From positions 4,850,339 to 4,914,338 of the forward strand of contig CM049316.1 in assembly GCA_026874595.1 (NCBI GenBank): a stretch of DNA of 64,000 nucleotides, read 5' to 3'. Positions within the stretch are counted from its first letter, which is position 1. Every line of letters begins with the position of its first letter. Source of the stretch: Sipunculus nudus. Lineage: Eukaryota > Annelida > Sipuncula > Golfingiida > Sipunculidae. Shown here piece by piece: positions 31,775-45,121 of this stretch. The notes below the pieces were generated by a model, which did not search any database, had not been told where the DNA came from, and worked only from the letters and a program-made list of their open reading frames with translations. A program made the position numbers and the translations under genes.

Positions 31775-34700
31775 ATGGGTCTCTTGACAAGTCCCAGCTC
31801 ACGACAGAAGTTGACGACTATCATATCGCGTTACAGCGTCCGGTTAGCTCTGCTGTTCTACCTCGCTGGTGTAGGCTGGTTCCTGGCTTTGGCTCATAAA
31901 CCCCTCAACAGTGGTGTCTACTTCTCTGAGAATGCCCTGCTTCCTGGTAAGATAATACCCACATGTTTTATCTGATAATTTTCAAGTTCACCAATTGTAT
32001 TTTTTCTGGAATTGTAAATTTGATTACCGTGAGAACTGAATACTAATGGAATGTAAATACAGATTTTAGCCCAGATTCTGTGATTGTTATTCAGATATTG
32101 ATAATTTTGTGGCATGTGTCTATTCTGTACCAATTTAAAAGGGGGTAATTCCTAGTGGAGTCATCCATAATTGAATCTATTCACTTGCATTGATGGAGAT
32201 ATTCATTGTATTAAATAAAACACCCCAGCCATATTTAATGTAGAACCTGGTTCTCTAATGGTCAAAAGGGTTAATGAATTTAAAAGGGGACATGAAACTT
32301 TATTGTGCCCAAGAATACAGAGAGAGTGATTTTTAACTGCAGGTTGAATATATTTGATTATATTTCAGGTTTAATGACTTTAAGTTAACTAAGGATTACC
32401 ATTGAGAATGGCTTTTACTGAAGCATTATTATTTGTTATTATTTCAGGTTTAGTGACTGGGGATTACACCCAGGATTACGGGGAGAGTGACTTTTTACGT
32501 GATCTCAGAAGTCATGTGAAGAATCTCAAATCTGTAAAAGATAACCCTGATCTACAGTAAGTTTATTAAAGTTTATATTATAACCAATCACTCCCTAAAG
32601 ATAAGTCACAACATTAAGCCAGTCATATATGTACTTCTATATGTGATATGTACACGATTGGCTGTAATCTTGTACATGGCTGTTGGACTTAGCAAGGGGC
32701 TGACTTGCCTGCCAATCCCAAATATATATGATATGATACATAAGGGAGCATACAGTGTAAAAAGTGCTTCTTTAATGCAAAATCGTTAATAATTACAACA
32801 AATTAATCCATAAAAATAACAAGTTTAACTAAATTTATACTAATAGCAATTTAAGTGCTAGACAACTCATAAGATGAACTGATTCGCGATATGACATAAC
32901 AGTACCTTATTGCCTTGTTTAATTCAGAGTAAAAGATTACTTAAATACATACCTGCGTGTTTATTAATGTGAATACATAATATATGATTTAAAATTGGTT
33001 TAGTAAGCTTTGGTTTAAAGCTTGTACCCAATACCAATGAGGAGAACAAATAAACAGACCCAATATTGATAAATTTCGGTCTGGTAAGTAATTTTCATTT
33101 TCATTCCTTGCTAATTCTATATGTTTATTGGCTTATATAACATTAGGTGCTTCAATAGATTCGAATTCTGGCAATAACGCTGTAGGCAAGATTTAGGTCA
33201 GATTTCTTCCGTAGATTGCAGATGTTTGTTACTGCCCTGTTGAGTGCTTGCGGTTGTAGAAACAAAACCAGACAGTGCCTCCTTGGCCATGTTTACACAA
33301 CGGCAGTCAAGTATTATGAGCTCTGCTCTTCTAGAAGTGCAAACATAGAAAATTATGAACAATTTGTTTAATATTAATACATGTGGTGAACCTGATACTG
33401 TTCAGGCCTTTTCTCTTCTTGTTCTTCCAGGTACCAGCTGCCAGTTTCCTACTTTACAGAGAAGTTTAGAAGTCTGGGTCTTGAAACCCATGTGCAAAAC
33501 TTCAGCTTTAAGTATCCAGTTGGAATTTTAAAAGAGCAGGTAAAAGGGCTATTCTACTTTTTTCATACATAGGTATCCTCTTGATTTTTATATCAAAAAG
33601 ATATACTGTAGATTCAGATAATATTGTTGGCCTAAAATGTTGTGGTTTTTGTGCAAAACACATATCTCGGGTATTAGAATTTGAGGAAAGAGAATTAAAA
33701 TGTTATCAATTCGTGGTTTATGAAGACATATGAGGTCAAGAAAGTATTCACCGGTTATACACTGGTCTCTCGAACGAGATGCCTAGCACACGGTGTTTTA
33801 TACATATTTTATACCTGTATTAACGGTAAATGAGGTATTTTGTGAATAAAAGAAATATTTTGGGAGCAGTTCTTTAAATTCTTATTTGGCGGAAAAACCT
33901 TATGTATTGAATTATTGACGATCAGAAATTGCTTCAAGGTGCTTGAAATTGTATGCTGGAAAACAGTTACATTGTAAACATTATTACAAAACTATCATCA
34001 TGGAAAAATATTATGTTTTAATTTTATTGCTCATCATTTTATTCTTCACACCAGGTTTTCCAGGGTCAAAATTTTTACGCAATACTAAGAGCACCCAAAA
34101 CTGCCAGCACAGAGGCCATTGTCATATCAGCGCCTTACAGAACTTCGTCGACTGTGTATGGTCAAACAAATCCCGGGATTGCTCTGATGTATGGCTTGGC
34201 TAAATCCAGCAGAAGTAGGTATCTAACAATAAAAATTGTTCTGTCACTCAGCGTCCGGTAATCCTCTTTGTTATCTGTCTCAAATAATAGACGATTTACA
34301 AAACACAAGCGATATCTCTAGGTGATAAACTACACTTAATGTCTGTTAAATCTTATACAGAAGAAAGATCATACCTAATTCAAATGAGAAAAGTATACAT
34401 TCTACCTTCCATGTGGTAATAGATTCCTCTAGATAAAACTCAGTACTGCCTGATTGTACCTGAATGCTGCTGTCATTCTCTAATACTCAGTCCATATGCT
34501 CATCATAGTGGTTTGTTATTCAAATTTGTAAATGGAATGGCTATCAGCAGAGTTTTTCAATTTTATTATTGTCTATCAATCAGTGTTTGATGAGCTTTGA
34601 TATATCAGTATTTATAGTAAAAATATAAAAAAACATTGTCAGTAAACAATGCCAGTATTTGAAGTCCTGGTCCCCAGACATGGTTTATAGCCTTTTTCCT

Positions 34701-37700
34701 GTTTCAGTGTTTCAGTACAGGTACACCTGGTGGATAAAATCTGAATCACATGACAGGATTTCTTTGCAATTGTGAACATGATTAACAAACTTCATCATGC
34801 TCTTGTTATGTGTAATGAAGATTGTATATATATTTTTGTATAAATTCCATAGTTTTCTAAATTATATTTTTCAGATCCAATGATAATCATATTGCTCCTC
34901 TTGTATCAATTGATATATTAATATATACTTGCAAAATGCTACTATTTTTGCTATAACTATTACCAGTGAATCTGTATGAAGAGGATTAAAGTTAATTAGA
35001 AGTTACAAATGTGGCATGTTTTACATACATATATGTTTGCATGTTTTTGTGTGACAGGATACACTTACTGGGCTAAGGACATCATATTCTTGGTGACGGA
35101 ACATGAACAGTTCGGGATGCAGGCTTGGCTCTCTGGCTACCACTACTCCAGCTCTGAGTGTATGTAGTTAAATGTTACTTTAATTACCCTTCCGAAGGTT
35201 GAGGTAGGGTACTGCCAATCTGGTTGTATGAATGGATGTATTTATGTATGTATGTGCGACTGTCTGGAACTATGACTAATAATATATTGGTTCATCACAT
35301 TTCCACTTGAAAATACACATGTAATATTTGTTTTAGACCTGGAATGCAGATTTCAAGATACACAGGTTAATAAAAGAGCGAAAAAAAATGCAAATGTAGT
35401 TTGTTCTTAACTCCCTTGTGTGACAGCAGGGTGAGGGTTTGCATCTTTACCCTTCTCTGACTGTCTTGTTTTCACCTGTATTATTGCTAATTTTATCAGT
35501 CTCATGTGCCATAATGATTCATATCATTCCTTATTCAAGGTGAGGAAAGCATGAATGTTTATTTTTAAAGGAATGTTACAGATAAATTTCTATATTTGCC
35601 ATCCTTTCTTCTACTAACTTCTCTTATCACAAATGAAAATATGAAGTCTATGTCTGTCTATTTATTTACCTCATTGACTTGGGAAACCAAGTGTTAGTTA
35701 ATCCTGACTAGTCAATCACTTCTTACATTTGGCAGGAAACCTTGCAATTAAGTTGTGTTACCTTACAAGTGGGTCCGGTGTTCTCAAAGAGCCTTGCAGG
35801 GTTGGGGGGTGGGGTGGTGTTTAAGTTGACATAATAAAATATTGGTATATCATCATCAACCATAGTGTCAGATGTGATTGGCAAATTGCTCTAAGTGAAT
35901 CAAATTTTTATCTTAAAAAAATTAATAAGAACATCTGTTTTGTATAATCCCGTATGATTTGTGTTCTGTATGATTTGTATGTTTTTCTATGATATATCAT
36001 TGTTGCTCATTGTCATGCACACCTTTCCACAGAGTGAGCATTCAAACAACTTGGTCTCTTCTTATATTTATACTAGCACTGGTATTGCACAGATATAGGC
36101 TGAACCCCAGGCTATACCATGGAATTAGCTTTAATTGTTCAGTAACACTAGTATGTTTAGTTAACATAGGATTTGCTCTTTTGTTTATACTGTATGTTTA
36201 ACTGATATTTTGATCTTTTGTTTATACTGTATGTTTAACTGATAATCATTGTATCTTATATAACTCTTCTTTATGCAGACATCCAGGCTGGTGAGCTGCC
36301 TGCTCGCTGCGGTTCCATCCAAGCTGCACTCAACCTGGAGATTGGGACGAGTTCTGTGAGTAATATAAATGTGAAGCTCGAGGGATTGAACGGTCAGCTG
36401 CCAAACCTGGATCTGGTGAACACTGTCAACAGGCTGTGTAAGCAAGAAGGGATGACTCCCATGTTACAGAAACAGGTAAGAGTTTGTATAAAATTAAGAA
36501 ACCTAAAAAAATCCTGAAATCAGAAATGTAGTTTTTTTTTACCTTCAACAAGAATAGCATTTCAGGTGAAAGTCTAAAGGTCCATGAAAAGTCATGAAAA
36601 ATTGGTTGTTTTGAAAAAACGTACATTAATGTTATCATTCCATTTTAGTATTTAAACTATGTATAAAATGCACATAGCAAATAGGGCTTTTTGAGAAGTC
36701 TAGATTCAATATAAGTTATGTAATTAGGTGCTTTATATTTTAAAAGGTTTTGATGAATTCATAAAGGATCACTGATATTTAATCTTCTGAAAGTGTATCA
36801 ATACCTGTTCAGTTTGAAGTTGTTATTTAAGGTACTACCACAACATGCTTTCCATAGCCATCTGTAGTAATTTTTGGGCAACTTTAAAGTAGTACATTTG
36901 ATACCTTGCCGTTCATGACAGCTTACATTACACCATCTGTTTTTAGTCCCCGGCCATAAGGAGGGAGGATTACTAAAATGGTCTGTCATTATTCCCATCC
37001 AATCACTGATGCCACACTTTCCTAGTTAAGCTATGGCGGGGGACTATTTGTGTCTCTAGACCCTCGTTGTACCATAATTCAATTAATAATATGTAGAAAA
37101 GGATATACCATCTTATAAGAGTTAACCTTGCAAAATATTATTGCATTATTTATTTATGTATTTCTTGAGAAATATTGAGGGATTGTTAGTTGATATATTA
37201 GATTCTGTTATTTAAAAATACAATTATGTTTTATGAAAGGATAATTAAGTTCTCCCCTCAGTATAACACATTCATGGATAGTCATTGAGCATTTGTGAAC
37301 ATGTTCACTCTGTAGTTTTAGTGATATATATCAATCAACTTTACTTTTAGACTGACACCCATTTTCCAGAAGAGTTTGAAGGCTTTCAGCACTCTCTGAA
37401 GACCATGTTTAAAATGATGTGGAATCAGGCTTCTGGCATCCCCACTGGCAATCATGGACTTTTTCACAGATATCACATCGAGGCTGTGACTTTACAGGGG
37501 GTCAAGTTGAAAGGTCATGTCTCATATGGATTTAACCGCATGGGCAGGTAGGATTTTACCTTAATGTTATGAAAATGAAAATTCAAAATTCTTAGTTTGT
37601 TTATAAAGATCATGCCTGAAATGCCTGAATTTATCAATTTGTTATTTTATTATCAATAAAATGAAAAATGTATTACTCGCTATGAAACAAAGTACCAGAT

Positions 37701-40700
37701 TGAGCTCAAATATTCCAAAAGCCACAAATATTATATATTGACATAAGAGCAAAGTCTTCTGACCAGGTGTTAAATTCACCATTTTCCATGGCATACACGG
37801 GGTGGCTTTGGTTTTAATTTTATAAACCACTTGGCTCCATCCAGCCATAAAATACATTGATGATGCAAGTGGTTGGTAGGTGTTCAAAGCTGATTGGTTT
37901 ACAAATTTGAATTCCATTTCTGTATATTCCAAGTGAAGGAAATCTGTGCAATGTTACAAAATAATTCTTTCTCTCAAAGGAAGCTTTAAGATAGGCTACT
38001 TTGTCCCATGCATATTCATTATGTGCATAAAGAACCATGGCCTTACAATTATGGCCTGCATCAAGTGCAGTAAATATTCATGTTGTCTTTGAAAAAGCAC
38101 TCTTCTGCCTATGAAAGCCTTTTGATTGGCAATTTACCTCATGTATATTCAAGATATACATAAAGAACAGAAGTCTCAGAATCAAGGCTTGAACATATAA
38201 GGATGTTACTCATTGTAATTTTTATGTTTAACTGTAACATTCTATATTTTCAGTTTGGTGAAGGGAGTGATGAGGAGTTTGAATAACCTGCTTGAGCGCT
38301 TCCATCAGTCATTCTTCTTCTACTTGTTGCCGTCAACAGAACGCTATGTTTCTATTGGCTTGTACATGCCTCCGTTTGGTTTGCTGATCCTGGCTGCCCT
38401 CATAAGAATATCCTTGCCCCCCTGATGTCCTGTGGGATAGTAATTAATTGTCAAGCAATTTTTTAAAAGATTGTAACACTTAAAAAAAAACACTAACAGT
38501 TTACATGGAATATATGCTTTCCTTATTGTATGGGACAAATGTAATGTATATTTTGGTTTGGTCCCTTCATGAGATCTCTTCTGTTATTTATCAGTTGGTG
38601 GCAGCTGTTACAACTATCAGTATTGTTTTAAAATACTTATTATATGCAGGGAAACTTTTATTATTAATAAGTATCACAAAGAGGATTAAGATCAATTAAA
38701 AGTTATGAAAATTATATAATAAGTGTAATGGTTTCATAAAGTCCATTGAAGCTTTGGGGAAAAATAATGATTATTTTATCTTTGATATTGTAGGGTTTAT
38801 TTCAACAATACTTTTAGTAAACACATTCCACCCTCATTGAGCTCATTTTTAAACATAGTTTGCTACTTCATAAAAGAAGAAATCTGGTGACCTGTTGGGT
38901 CAACCTTCCAGGGAAAGGTAGTGCATATTGATGTGACTGGAATGTGTTATCCACCAAGTTTCTTTCTACAAAACTTTTGTTATTTGAGATTACAAACATA
39001 CAAGCAGGTAAACAGAATGAGAATTTTAGAGGTTTATTTATTCATCATAATAAATTAGCTGGGGTATATGAATGTGTTTGCTGCTTTCAAAATGACCTTA
39101 ACCTTTAATAAGCAGTAGCTTTATGGATCAGTGGTTTGAGGGATGAGGAAGAGAAGAAGAAAGCAGAAGAGGAGAAGGAAACAATAGAGACGACTGAGAC
39201 AGAGAAGGACAAGGACATGGTGGTGAGTCAGAGGTCACATCAGTCAGTGGAAGCTAGAGTCAGCTGATATTCCTTGTGATATATAAATCATGACTATTTC
39301 CCTGGATTTATATAATGGTATTCAGTATTCACAGTGCTTGGTGTTGGTTTAATAGTGAGCACTTCTCACAGGGCATTATGGTAAAAACCACTATCAGCTG
39401 ATTGTCTTGGATGGATCCAGATTAAAGTAAAGATTCAGATATACATATTGTTTTGCCTTGCAGGAGGTGTGTGTACTACAGAGAACTTGATATGAGACTG
39501 TAAGTTTCTCACTTGTAATTTGTGGTTTTATGTAACTGTGATGTTTTATATCTACAGGAGCTGCTTCCCCCACCGTCAGGCCTGATGTCAACATTTCCAG
39601 TCCTTATCATGTGCATGTTTTTTGGCCTGGCTGCCTATAGTGGACCCCTGTATGCTGTAGAGACATCAGCACCCTTCAGGATGCGACCTGCTGAGGGCAT
39701 CCTGTGGGGGTTCATTGCACTCCAGCTGTCTGGGATGATGTTTCCAAAGATGCTGAATAGGTGGGTCACCAGAAAAAGATGCCATAAGAAGAATTAGATA
39801 TGTTAAATTTGCTCTAATCATTGAGGGATTCTATAAAGATTTTGAAAGAAGAAATTTCTTCTTACCATTAAGGGATACCATAAAGGTTTGAAAAGAAAAT
39901 AAAGCTCTTACCACCAGGGGATACCATAACACATATAAAGAATAAATTTACTCTGATCATTAAAGGATACAAAAAAGATGTAAGAAAAATAATTTTGCTC
40001 TGTCAGTGAGTGGAAACAAAAAAAGACTTTGAAAGAATAAATTTGGGTAAATTTGCTCTGAACATTAAGGGATAGCATAGAAATCAGAATAAATTTGCTC
40101 TTACCAATTAGGGATACCATACATCATAAAATATTTTTATATTAAAGGATTCCTATTTTGTGTAACAAAGATTGACCACAGAAGTCACTTTGAAGTAAAT
40201 TGAAAATATAAAAATTTACTGTTATTGAGGTTTTTTAGATACATTAGTGACTGTATTATGCATTATTCTACTCTAAATTAGTCATATATGTTAGAATATA
40301 ATGATTGCTTAAAGAAGCTTTTAAACCTTTACAGGAATTCATCTGTTCATATCTTGGAATTAAATGAATTCTCCAGTGAGTGATTGAACCCTATTTCATA
40401 GAAAAATGTCTATATCTATCAATAAACAGTGTCATTTAGCAATATTGTTACAGGTATTTCATACTTTTTTTCTTCATCAATGCTTAAATGATCATGTAAA
40501 ATTCAAGGAAAATATGATTTCCTAGTATCAGTGCAGCTCATTTTATTAATTAACACTTCACACAATTTCTGCGCACAATGATGTCACTTCTTGTATTATA
40601 CCCAATGCGGGTTGAGCTGTATGCTGGTTCATTCCTGATATTCCCATCTAATTAAATAGAGTAATGTCCAGTGTAGTTATTCATTCAGTAACTGATTAGT

Positions 40701-41729
40701 TTATTTTATCACAGGAAGTCCAGCAATGCTGGGGAGCCTGGGAATGGAGTTGACTGGAAGACGCTGAAGTGTGTGGCGTTACTCTCAGAGGGACTTGTCA
40801 TCGGGTGTGTTGGTATGATGAACATATCCCTTGCATTCTTCATCGGTGTGGTCTGGGTCCCGGTCACACTTATTGTAGGGCCAAGTCACAGGAGGTTAGT
40901 GAGGGATCAAGCTTTATTTTATATCTGTTTATTTTTACTGAGGTAACTATCTATACATAAATTTGTATTTGTTAATTGTAACAGGATAGTCTGTAGGTCC
41001 TTTTATATGGGTTCCTTCTTGTAGTGTTGATCTTTATTATCTTCTTGTCAAAGTATGTATCCCAGGAATAGTCTAGATGGGCAAACCATATTTAAGACAC
41101 ATTTGTATGACACTGGTTCCTCCAAGAGAGACTAAATTTTCTGATCACACAACCTGTCTCATAATGACACAGTCCACTGATGGCAGAAAAATAGAAGAGA
41201 ATAGTAAATACCATTTATGCAACAGCTTGCATTAAATGCAACATGTTATCTACTAAAGCTCTCAGTTTTATCCTTATCATTAAAATAATGCAGTATATTT
41301 TACTCTTGTATTTGGGTGACATCTATAGGTAAAATTTAGAACTATATGATATTCTCTTTTAAGAGAGACACCTAATGGTGATATTTAGTACTATATGATT
41401 TGGAGCAGTTGGTCTGACATTGATTTTCTCAATATTTCAGGATAAGGAACTGGATGCAGTACATTTTGCTGCTGGCCATATCTCCCCTGGGAATGCTGTT
41501 TTTGGGCTGTATGGTGCAGCAGTACATGGACAAGCCCAGCACAGACGTCCTGGTAGCTCTGCAGGAGAGCTACCAGACTCTGCTCTCAGCCCTGATGACC
41601 GCTGTCATTGACCACTACATGATCGGCAGCTGGTCATTCATCCTGGCATCCAGTATTCTCTTCCCCAACTGGCTGATGTTCTGGGCTTTATTATGGACTG
41701 ATCCTTCACCACCCTCCAGCTCACCCTGA
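31775..41729 (+). CDS. GPAA1: GPI-anchor transamidase subunit GPAA1 (12 coding exons)
   Basis: GPAA1/Gaa1 is the ER-membrane subunit of GPI transamidase, which swaps the C-terminal signal of proteins for a GPI anchor. Exons: 31775-31946, 32448-32556, 33431-33539, 34055-34214, 35058-35159, 36279-36475, 37351-37547, 38254-38407, 39112-39222, 39558-39760, 40715-40894, 41441-41729. All phases agree, giving 1,983 bases and 660 residues (human protein about 620). The N-terminus [10 protein letters not shown] precedes one membrane segment (about 22-41). The luminal M28-peptidase-like domain includes [17 protein letters not shown] (exon 5) and [15 protein letters not shown] (exon 6). [16 protein letters not shown] and YVSIGLYMP (exon 8) lead into about six further membrane segments. 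Exon 9 is a short charged linker rich in K and E. The start is the first ATG after a good acceptor. All introns are GT-AG except the eighth, which is U12-like. Confidence 0.95.
36175..36244 (+). repeat. 37-base tandem duplication in GPAA1 intron 5
   Basis: GATCTTTTGTTTATACTGTA and the following TGTTTAACTGATA occur twice with an offset of 37 bases. The unit ends 35 bases before exon 6 and contains TTTAACTGA, a plausible branch-point context, so the branch point may be duplicated. Confidence 0.8.
36944..37046. mobile_element. 103-bp MITE with TAGTCCCC ends in GPAA1 intron 6
   Basis: Starts TAGTCCCCGGCCATAA and ends TATGGCGGGGGACTA, an inverted repeat of about 16 bases, flanked by TTT on each side (or TA, if the terminal TA is counted as target). 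The termini match those of the 4-kb element at 55611-59665. Confidence 0.55.
38408..39111 (+). other. GPAA1: U12-type (minor spliceosome) intron of GPAA1
   Basis: Exon 8 ends at 38407 and the intron begins ATATCCTTG, a full match to the U12 5' splice-site core ATATCCTT. No GT donor is available before the in-frame stop at about 38423. Near the 3' end, GACCTTAAC (39094-39102) matches the U12 branch-point core CCTTAAC. The reading frame and the family alignment (...LIR|AVALW...) require exon 9 to start at 39112, so the intron would end in AA, ten bases after the branch adenosine. AG endings nearby (39112, 39115, 39118) break the frame. The 5' site and branch point are seen directly; the exact 3' border is inferred. 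Confidence 0.75.
39805..40135 (+). repeat. Degenerate minisatellite in GPAA1 intron 10
   Basis: About six diverged units of roughly 50-60 bases, each containing variants of AAATTTGCTCT, CATTAAGGGATACCATA and AAGA. It starts 45 bases after the exon 10 donor and fills the first third of the intron. Confidence 0.7.
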
Positions 41730-41811
41730 TTCACAAACATTCCATCATAGAAGGTTTAAATATTACTTAAATTGATTAAGGTCCACTCCTGACCTGTGTC
41801 TGATATTGTGT

Positions 41812-41817
41812 ATTAAA
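41812..41817 (+). terminator. GPAA1: Candidate polyadenylation signal of GPAA1
   Basis: ATTAAA lies 83 bases past the stop codon. It is the common variant of AATAAA. A second option, AATAAA at about 42358, would give a 3'UTR of over 600 bases. Confidence 0.4.
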
Positions 41818-41829
41818 TGAACATAAATT

Positions 41830-42719
41830 TCTTATGTTCTTTTTGTCAGTGTATTTAAAGAACTTGTCTATCAATAATGATACAAAAATCTTTTTTTTCT
41901 GGCTTATCATTCTTAGGGATTATCTCACTGACGTTAACTATTGTCTGTTGATGAAATGGTACAAAACAAAATAATTTTCTTTGTAATACATGGGATTGCT
42001 TATGAATATATGAATATAAATGTATAAATGTAAATAGGTAATCAAACACTTCTAAAAATCACCGTCACCATTATTGTGTATCATATCATGTCAGTTGTTA
42101 CATCAACTATGCAGGACCTGTAGAGGGTAATACATATTAAAATGAGAACCTTAAAATAACGTACTAAATAACTTAGAAATATTATTAGAAACATTTGGAA
42201 AAAATTGCTTAATGTCATAAAGTGCATATGTGCAAACTTAACATTGTACTGTTGAGTTCACTAGATTAGGCAAGTTTCTATTCTATGAATAGTACCAAGG
42301 TCATGCTGTCTACAAGCTCTTTCATATCACTTAATATATTTTCACTTCGTATTTTATAATAAAAAATGAATTTGTGAGATTCGTTTTTTGCTTGTGAAAG
42401 GTGTTTTAAATCTGTGTTCTGCAGCTTCTCATAGTTCGGATTGTTTACATAATTGTAGTGTACGAGTTTCAGGGGATCTGTAGGAATATAGTTTGCTAGG
42501 CCAGGTCAGACAGACCAATGTCACCGTTAAAGCGAGGCAGTTGGTGAACATCATTGTATGGCAGAGGTATCCTCACAGCATACTCTATGTACACAAGACA
42601 TCTGCTGGTAGCATATATACCAACCAAATTTTGTGCTCCAATACGTGGACTAACTTTTTCGAGGAATGCATGGTGCTTAACCTGCTGCCTCTGGGTTTTT
42701 CCCTGACATGGTAAAATTA
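41830..42719. other. No gene seen
   Basis: Sequence between the GPAA1 end and the DIRS-type element. It may include the long GPAA1 3'UTR. The short open frame at 42493-42714 is not recognised. Confidence 0.45.
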
Positions 42720-43652
42720 GGTCATTGCAAGGGCGACCCCTGACGCTTCTTCCTTTGTGAGCTTAGCCGCCATATTCACTTTTCACTTGTCGCTTCTACT
42801 GGGTTTTGCTGTAAGAGACTGGCCAGCGTCCTACGGCAAGGGTAGCTGGTCCATTTGAGGAACCACAGTCTCAGGTCAGGTCCAGAGACCAGAAGAGAGG
42901 CTAGGTCCATTGACGGAGCATCAGTTTAGACAAACAACTGATGATCTGTCTGGTGAGCTCTCAGGGGCTTTACCCTTGGACTGTGCTCCAGAAGCTAAGA
43001 GATTGGCGGTACCAGGGAGTCAGGGTCCACCCTCCGATTAAGAAGAGGAGGGTTAAACTGACCACTGGACGCAACATATAAAACAACAATCACTTTGGGC
43101 GCAAACAAAAGCAGATTTTTTTTTATCAGGTAGCACGATTCTTGAACTCTGATCCAAATTAAGCTGAAAATCCTCCAAAGTTCCAGAGATTATCAACACC
43201 TACGCAGGCTGCTACGCACGTGGAACCCTTACTCCCCTTTTGGGCGTCGGTCCCAGTGGTCAAGTCCACTTGTATGGAATTTGGGGAGGCCAGGGAGGCC
43301 TACCTAAAATTTCATAATCAAGTTCTATTGGGCGAATTTTTCACTGTCTACAGAGAAGGAAGTGTTTCCACTAAAACCTTGGATGGTAGGGCAACTATGG
43401 TCTCCCAAACATTACAGGCAGACAGCATTGCCAAGACTAATGCCTTACCTGCCGCTCAAGTCTATCCCTTCATCAGCAATGCAACAAGACAGAGGGGCTG
43501 ACCAACCCTTCAAGGACGGAATGCCCCTCAATAACCAAAATATTGTCACCTTAGATTCTACCATGGTGGACATGTAGTCTTTTGGCAGCCAGGCCGCCAG
43601 TATGGTAAACAACTCCATGGCTCTTGTCAACCTTTTGAGGTATGACCAGTCC

Positions 43653-43990
43653 GAGGAGATGTTGGCAAACGTAAAAAGATGGTTAATTCCACATCTTTAA
43701 GAGTTCCATTTGACGATATGGCAGATAACTGAAAATGCTATTTTGCTTTGGCATCAAGCAACATTAAACAGCTTGAATCGGGATTTCGGCCATAACTTCT
43801 GTCGGAACTCCTGGAGCTCCAGCCTGAGGAGATGTTGGCAAACGTAAGAAGATGCTTAATTCCAAATCTTCAAGAGTTCCATTTGACGATATGGCAGATA
43901 TCTGAAAATGCTATTTTGCTTCGGCGTCAAGCAACTATCAAACAGCTTGAGTCGGGATTTCGGCGACAAATTCTATAGGAACTCCAGGAG
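43653..43990 (+). repeat. Internal tandem duplication in the gag-like region
   Basis: GAGGAGATGTTGGCAAACGT and about 165 following bases occur at 43653 and again at 43826 (offset 173), diverged by around 10%. The second copy is in frame with AILLRRQATIKQLESGFRR, typical of the DIRS gag C-terminus. Confidence 0.85.
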
Positions 43991-44379
43991 TCTCGCCCCT
44001 TCACTGGTCCATGCCTCTTTGGGGAAATTTACGAAAGTTTTTCAGCGGGCTATATCTAGCGTGGAACAGACCTCTAAGACATTGGCTACAAACTGCCCCG
44101 AGGCATATATATCAGAATGGTTTATGGACCGTAGATGGAACCACCAGTTTCACGCTCTCCAATACCTTCACGTCTTAGTCCTCCGCAAGAGTTTCACCAA
44201 GAGAAAGACAGTCACTTTTTGTGCTGCAGATTCAAATTGGCTCCGGCCGTTGGACCGCTTCAAGGCGTCATGGAAATTGTAATCTGAGAGAATGATGAAT
44301 GACATCCAGCAAGTTTATTATGCGCACAGTTTTGCACAGATTTCCAATTGGTTTCAGCATCCACCTCCACTCGCACTAT

Positions 44380-44980
44380 CACCTTATTTCATTACACCCC
44401 TGCTTCTGAAGAAAAACGCACAGCGTTAGCACAAGAGTTCCTAAAAATGTTCCGGAAAGATGCGATTCAGATCATAGAACACGTGACTCCCGGGTGTTAT
44501 TCACATCTTTTCCTAGTCAAAAAGGCGAACTGTCAGTGGAGACTGATCAGGGATTTAAAGTCCCTCAGCAGACAAGTAGTGACCCTGTCCTTTCGGATGC
44601 ACAACATCCAAGTAGTTCTCCAAATCTTCCATCAGATCGACTGGGTGTTCACACTCCATTTAGAAGGTGCTTATTTTCATGTGCCAATACACTCTGCAGT
44701 TTGCCTACCAGGGTCAGGTCTACCAGTTCAGTGTGCTCCCATTCAGCTTCTATCGGCTCCTTGGATATCCACACAACTGGTTGATATGGAAGCCAATCAT
44801 GGTCGCTCGGGATATCAGTAATCCCGTATTTAGATAATTGGTGATTCTTATCAACACTGGTCTGTACTCTTAGGCCATTGCACGGTCGTCCTACACTCAG
44901 TACAATCCCATGGGCTTCATAGTGAATCTTAAAAAGTCTCAGCTTGTACCAAGTCAGTACAGTTGGGGAATGCTTAGACC
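44380..44980 (+). pseudogene. DIRS reverse transcriptase remnant
   Basis: Across three frames one reads the DIRS RT blocks: YSHLFLVKKANCQWRLIRDL, then LSFRMHNIQ, then YFHVPIH, then a YQGQVYQFSVLPFSFY segment matching the usual QGQVYQFRVLPFGLS, then PMGFIVNLKKSQLVPSQ. The expected aspartate pair is lost to frame changes near 44830. It is recognisable but not functional. Confidence 0.75.
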
Positions 44981-45121
44981 TGGGGAATGTTCGGGCGATC
45001 TTACCTGAAGAAACGGCGTTAGATCGTAAGTACACTGTCTCACGCGACTTGTTTGCACATAATTTAACCAGTTTGGCATCTTTAGTGCAGGGCAACCTAA
45101 AATGGATGTCAACCATCATCC

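Noticed and set aside
37642-38038. Overlapping minus-strand frames in GPAA1 intron 7
   Set aside because: They lie wholly in an intron defined by matching phases on the plus strand, and no conserved protein features are present.
44649-45119. 156-codon minus-strand frame and other antisense frames in 44.6-45.9 kb
   Set aside because: They are shadows of the DIRS reverse-transcriptase and RNase H region on the plus strand; the motifs are only readable on plus.
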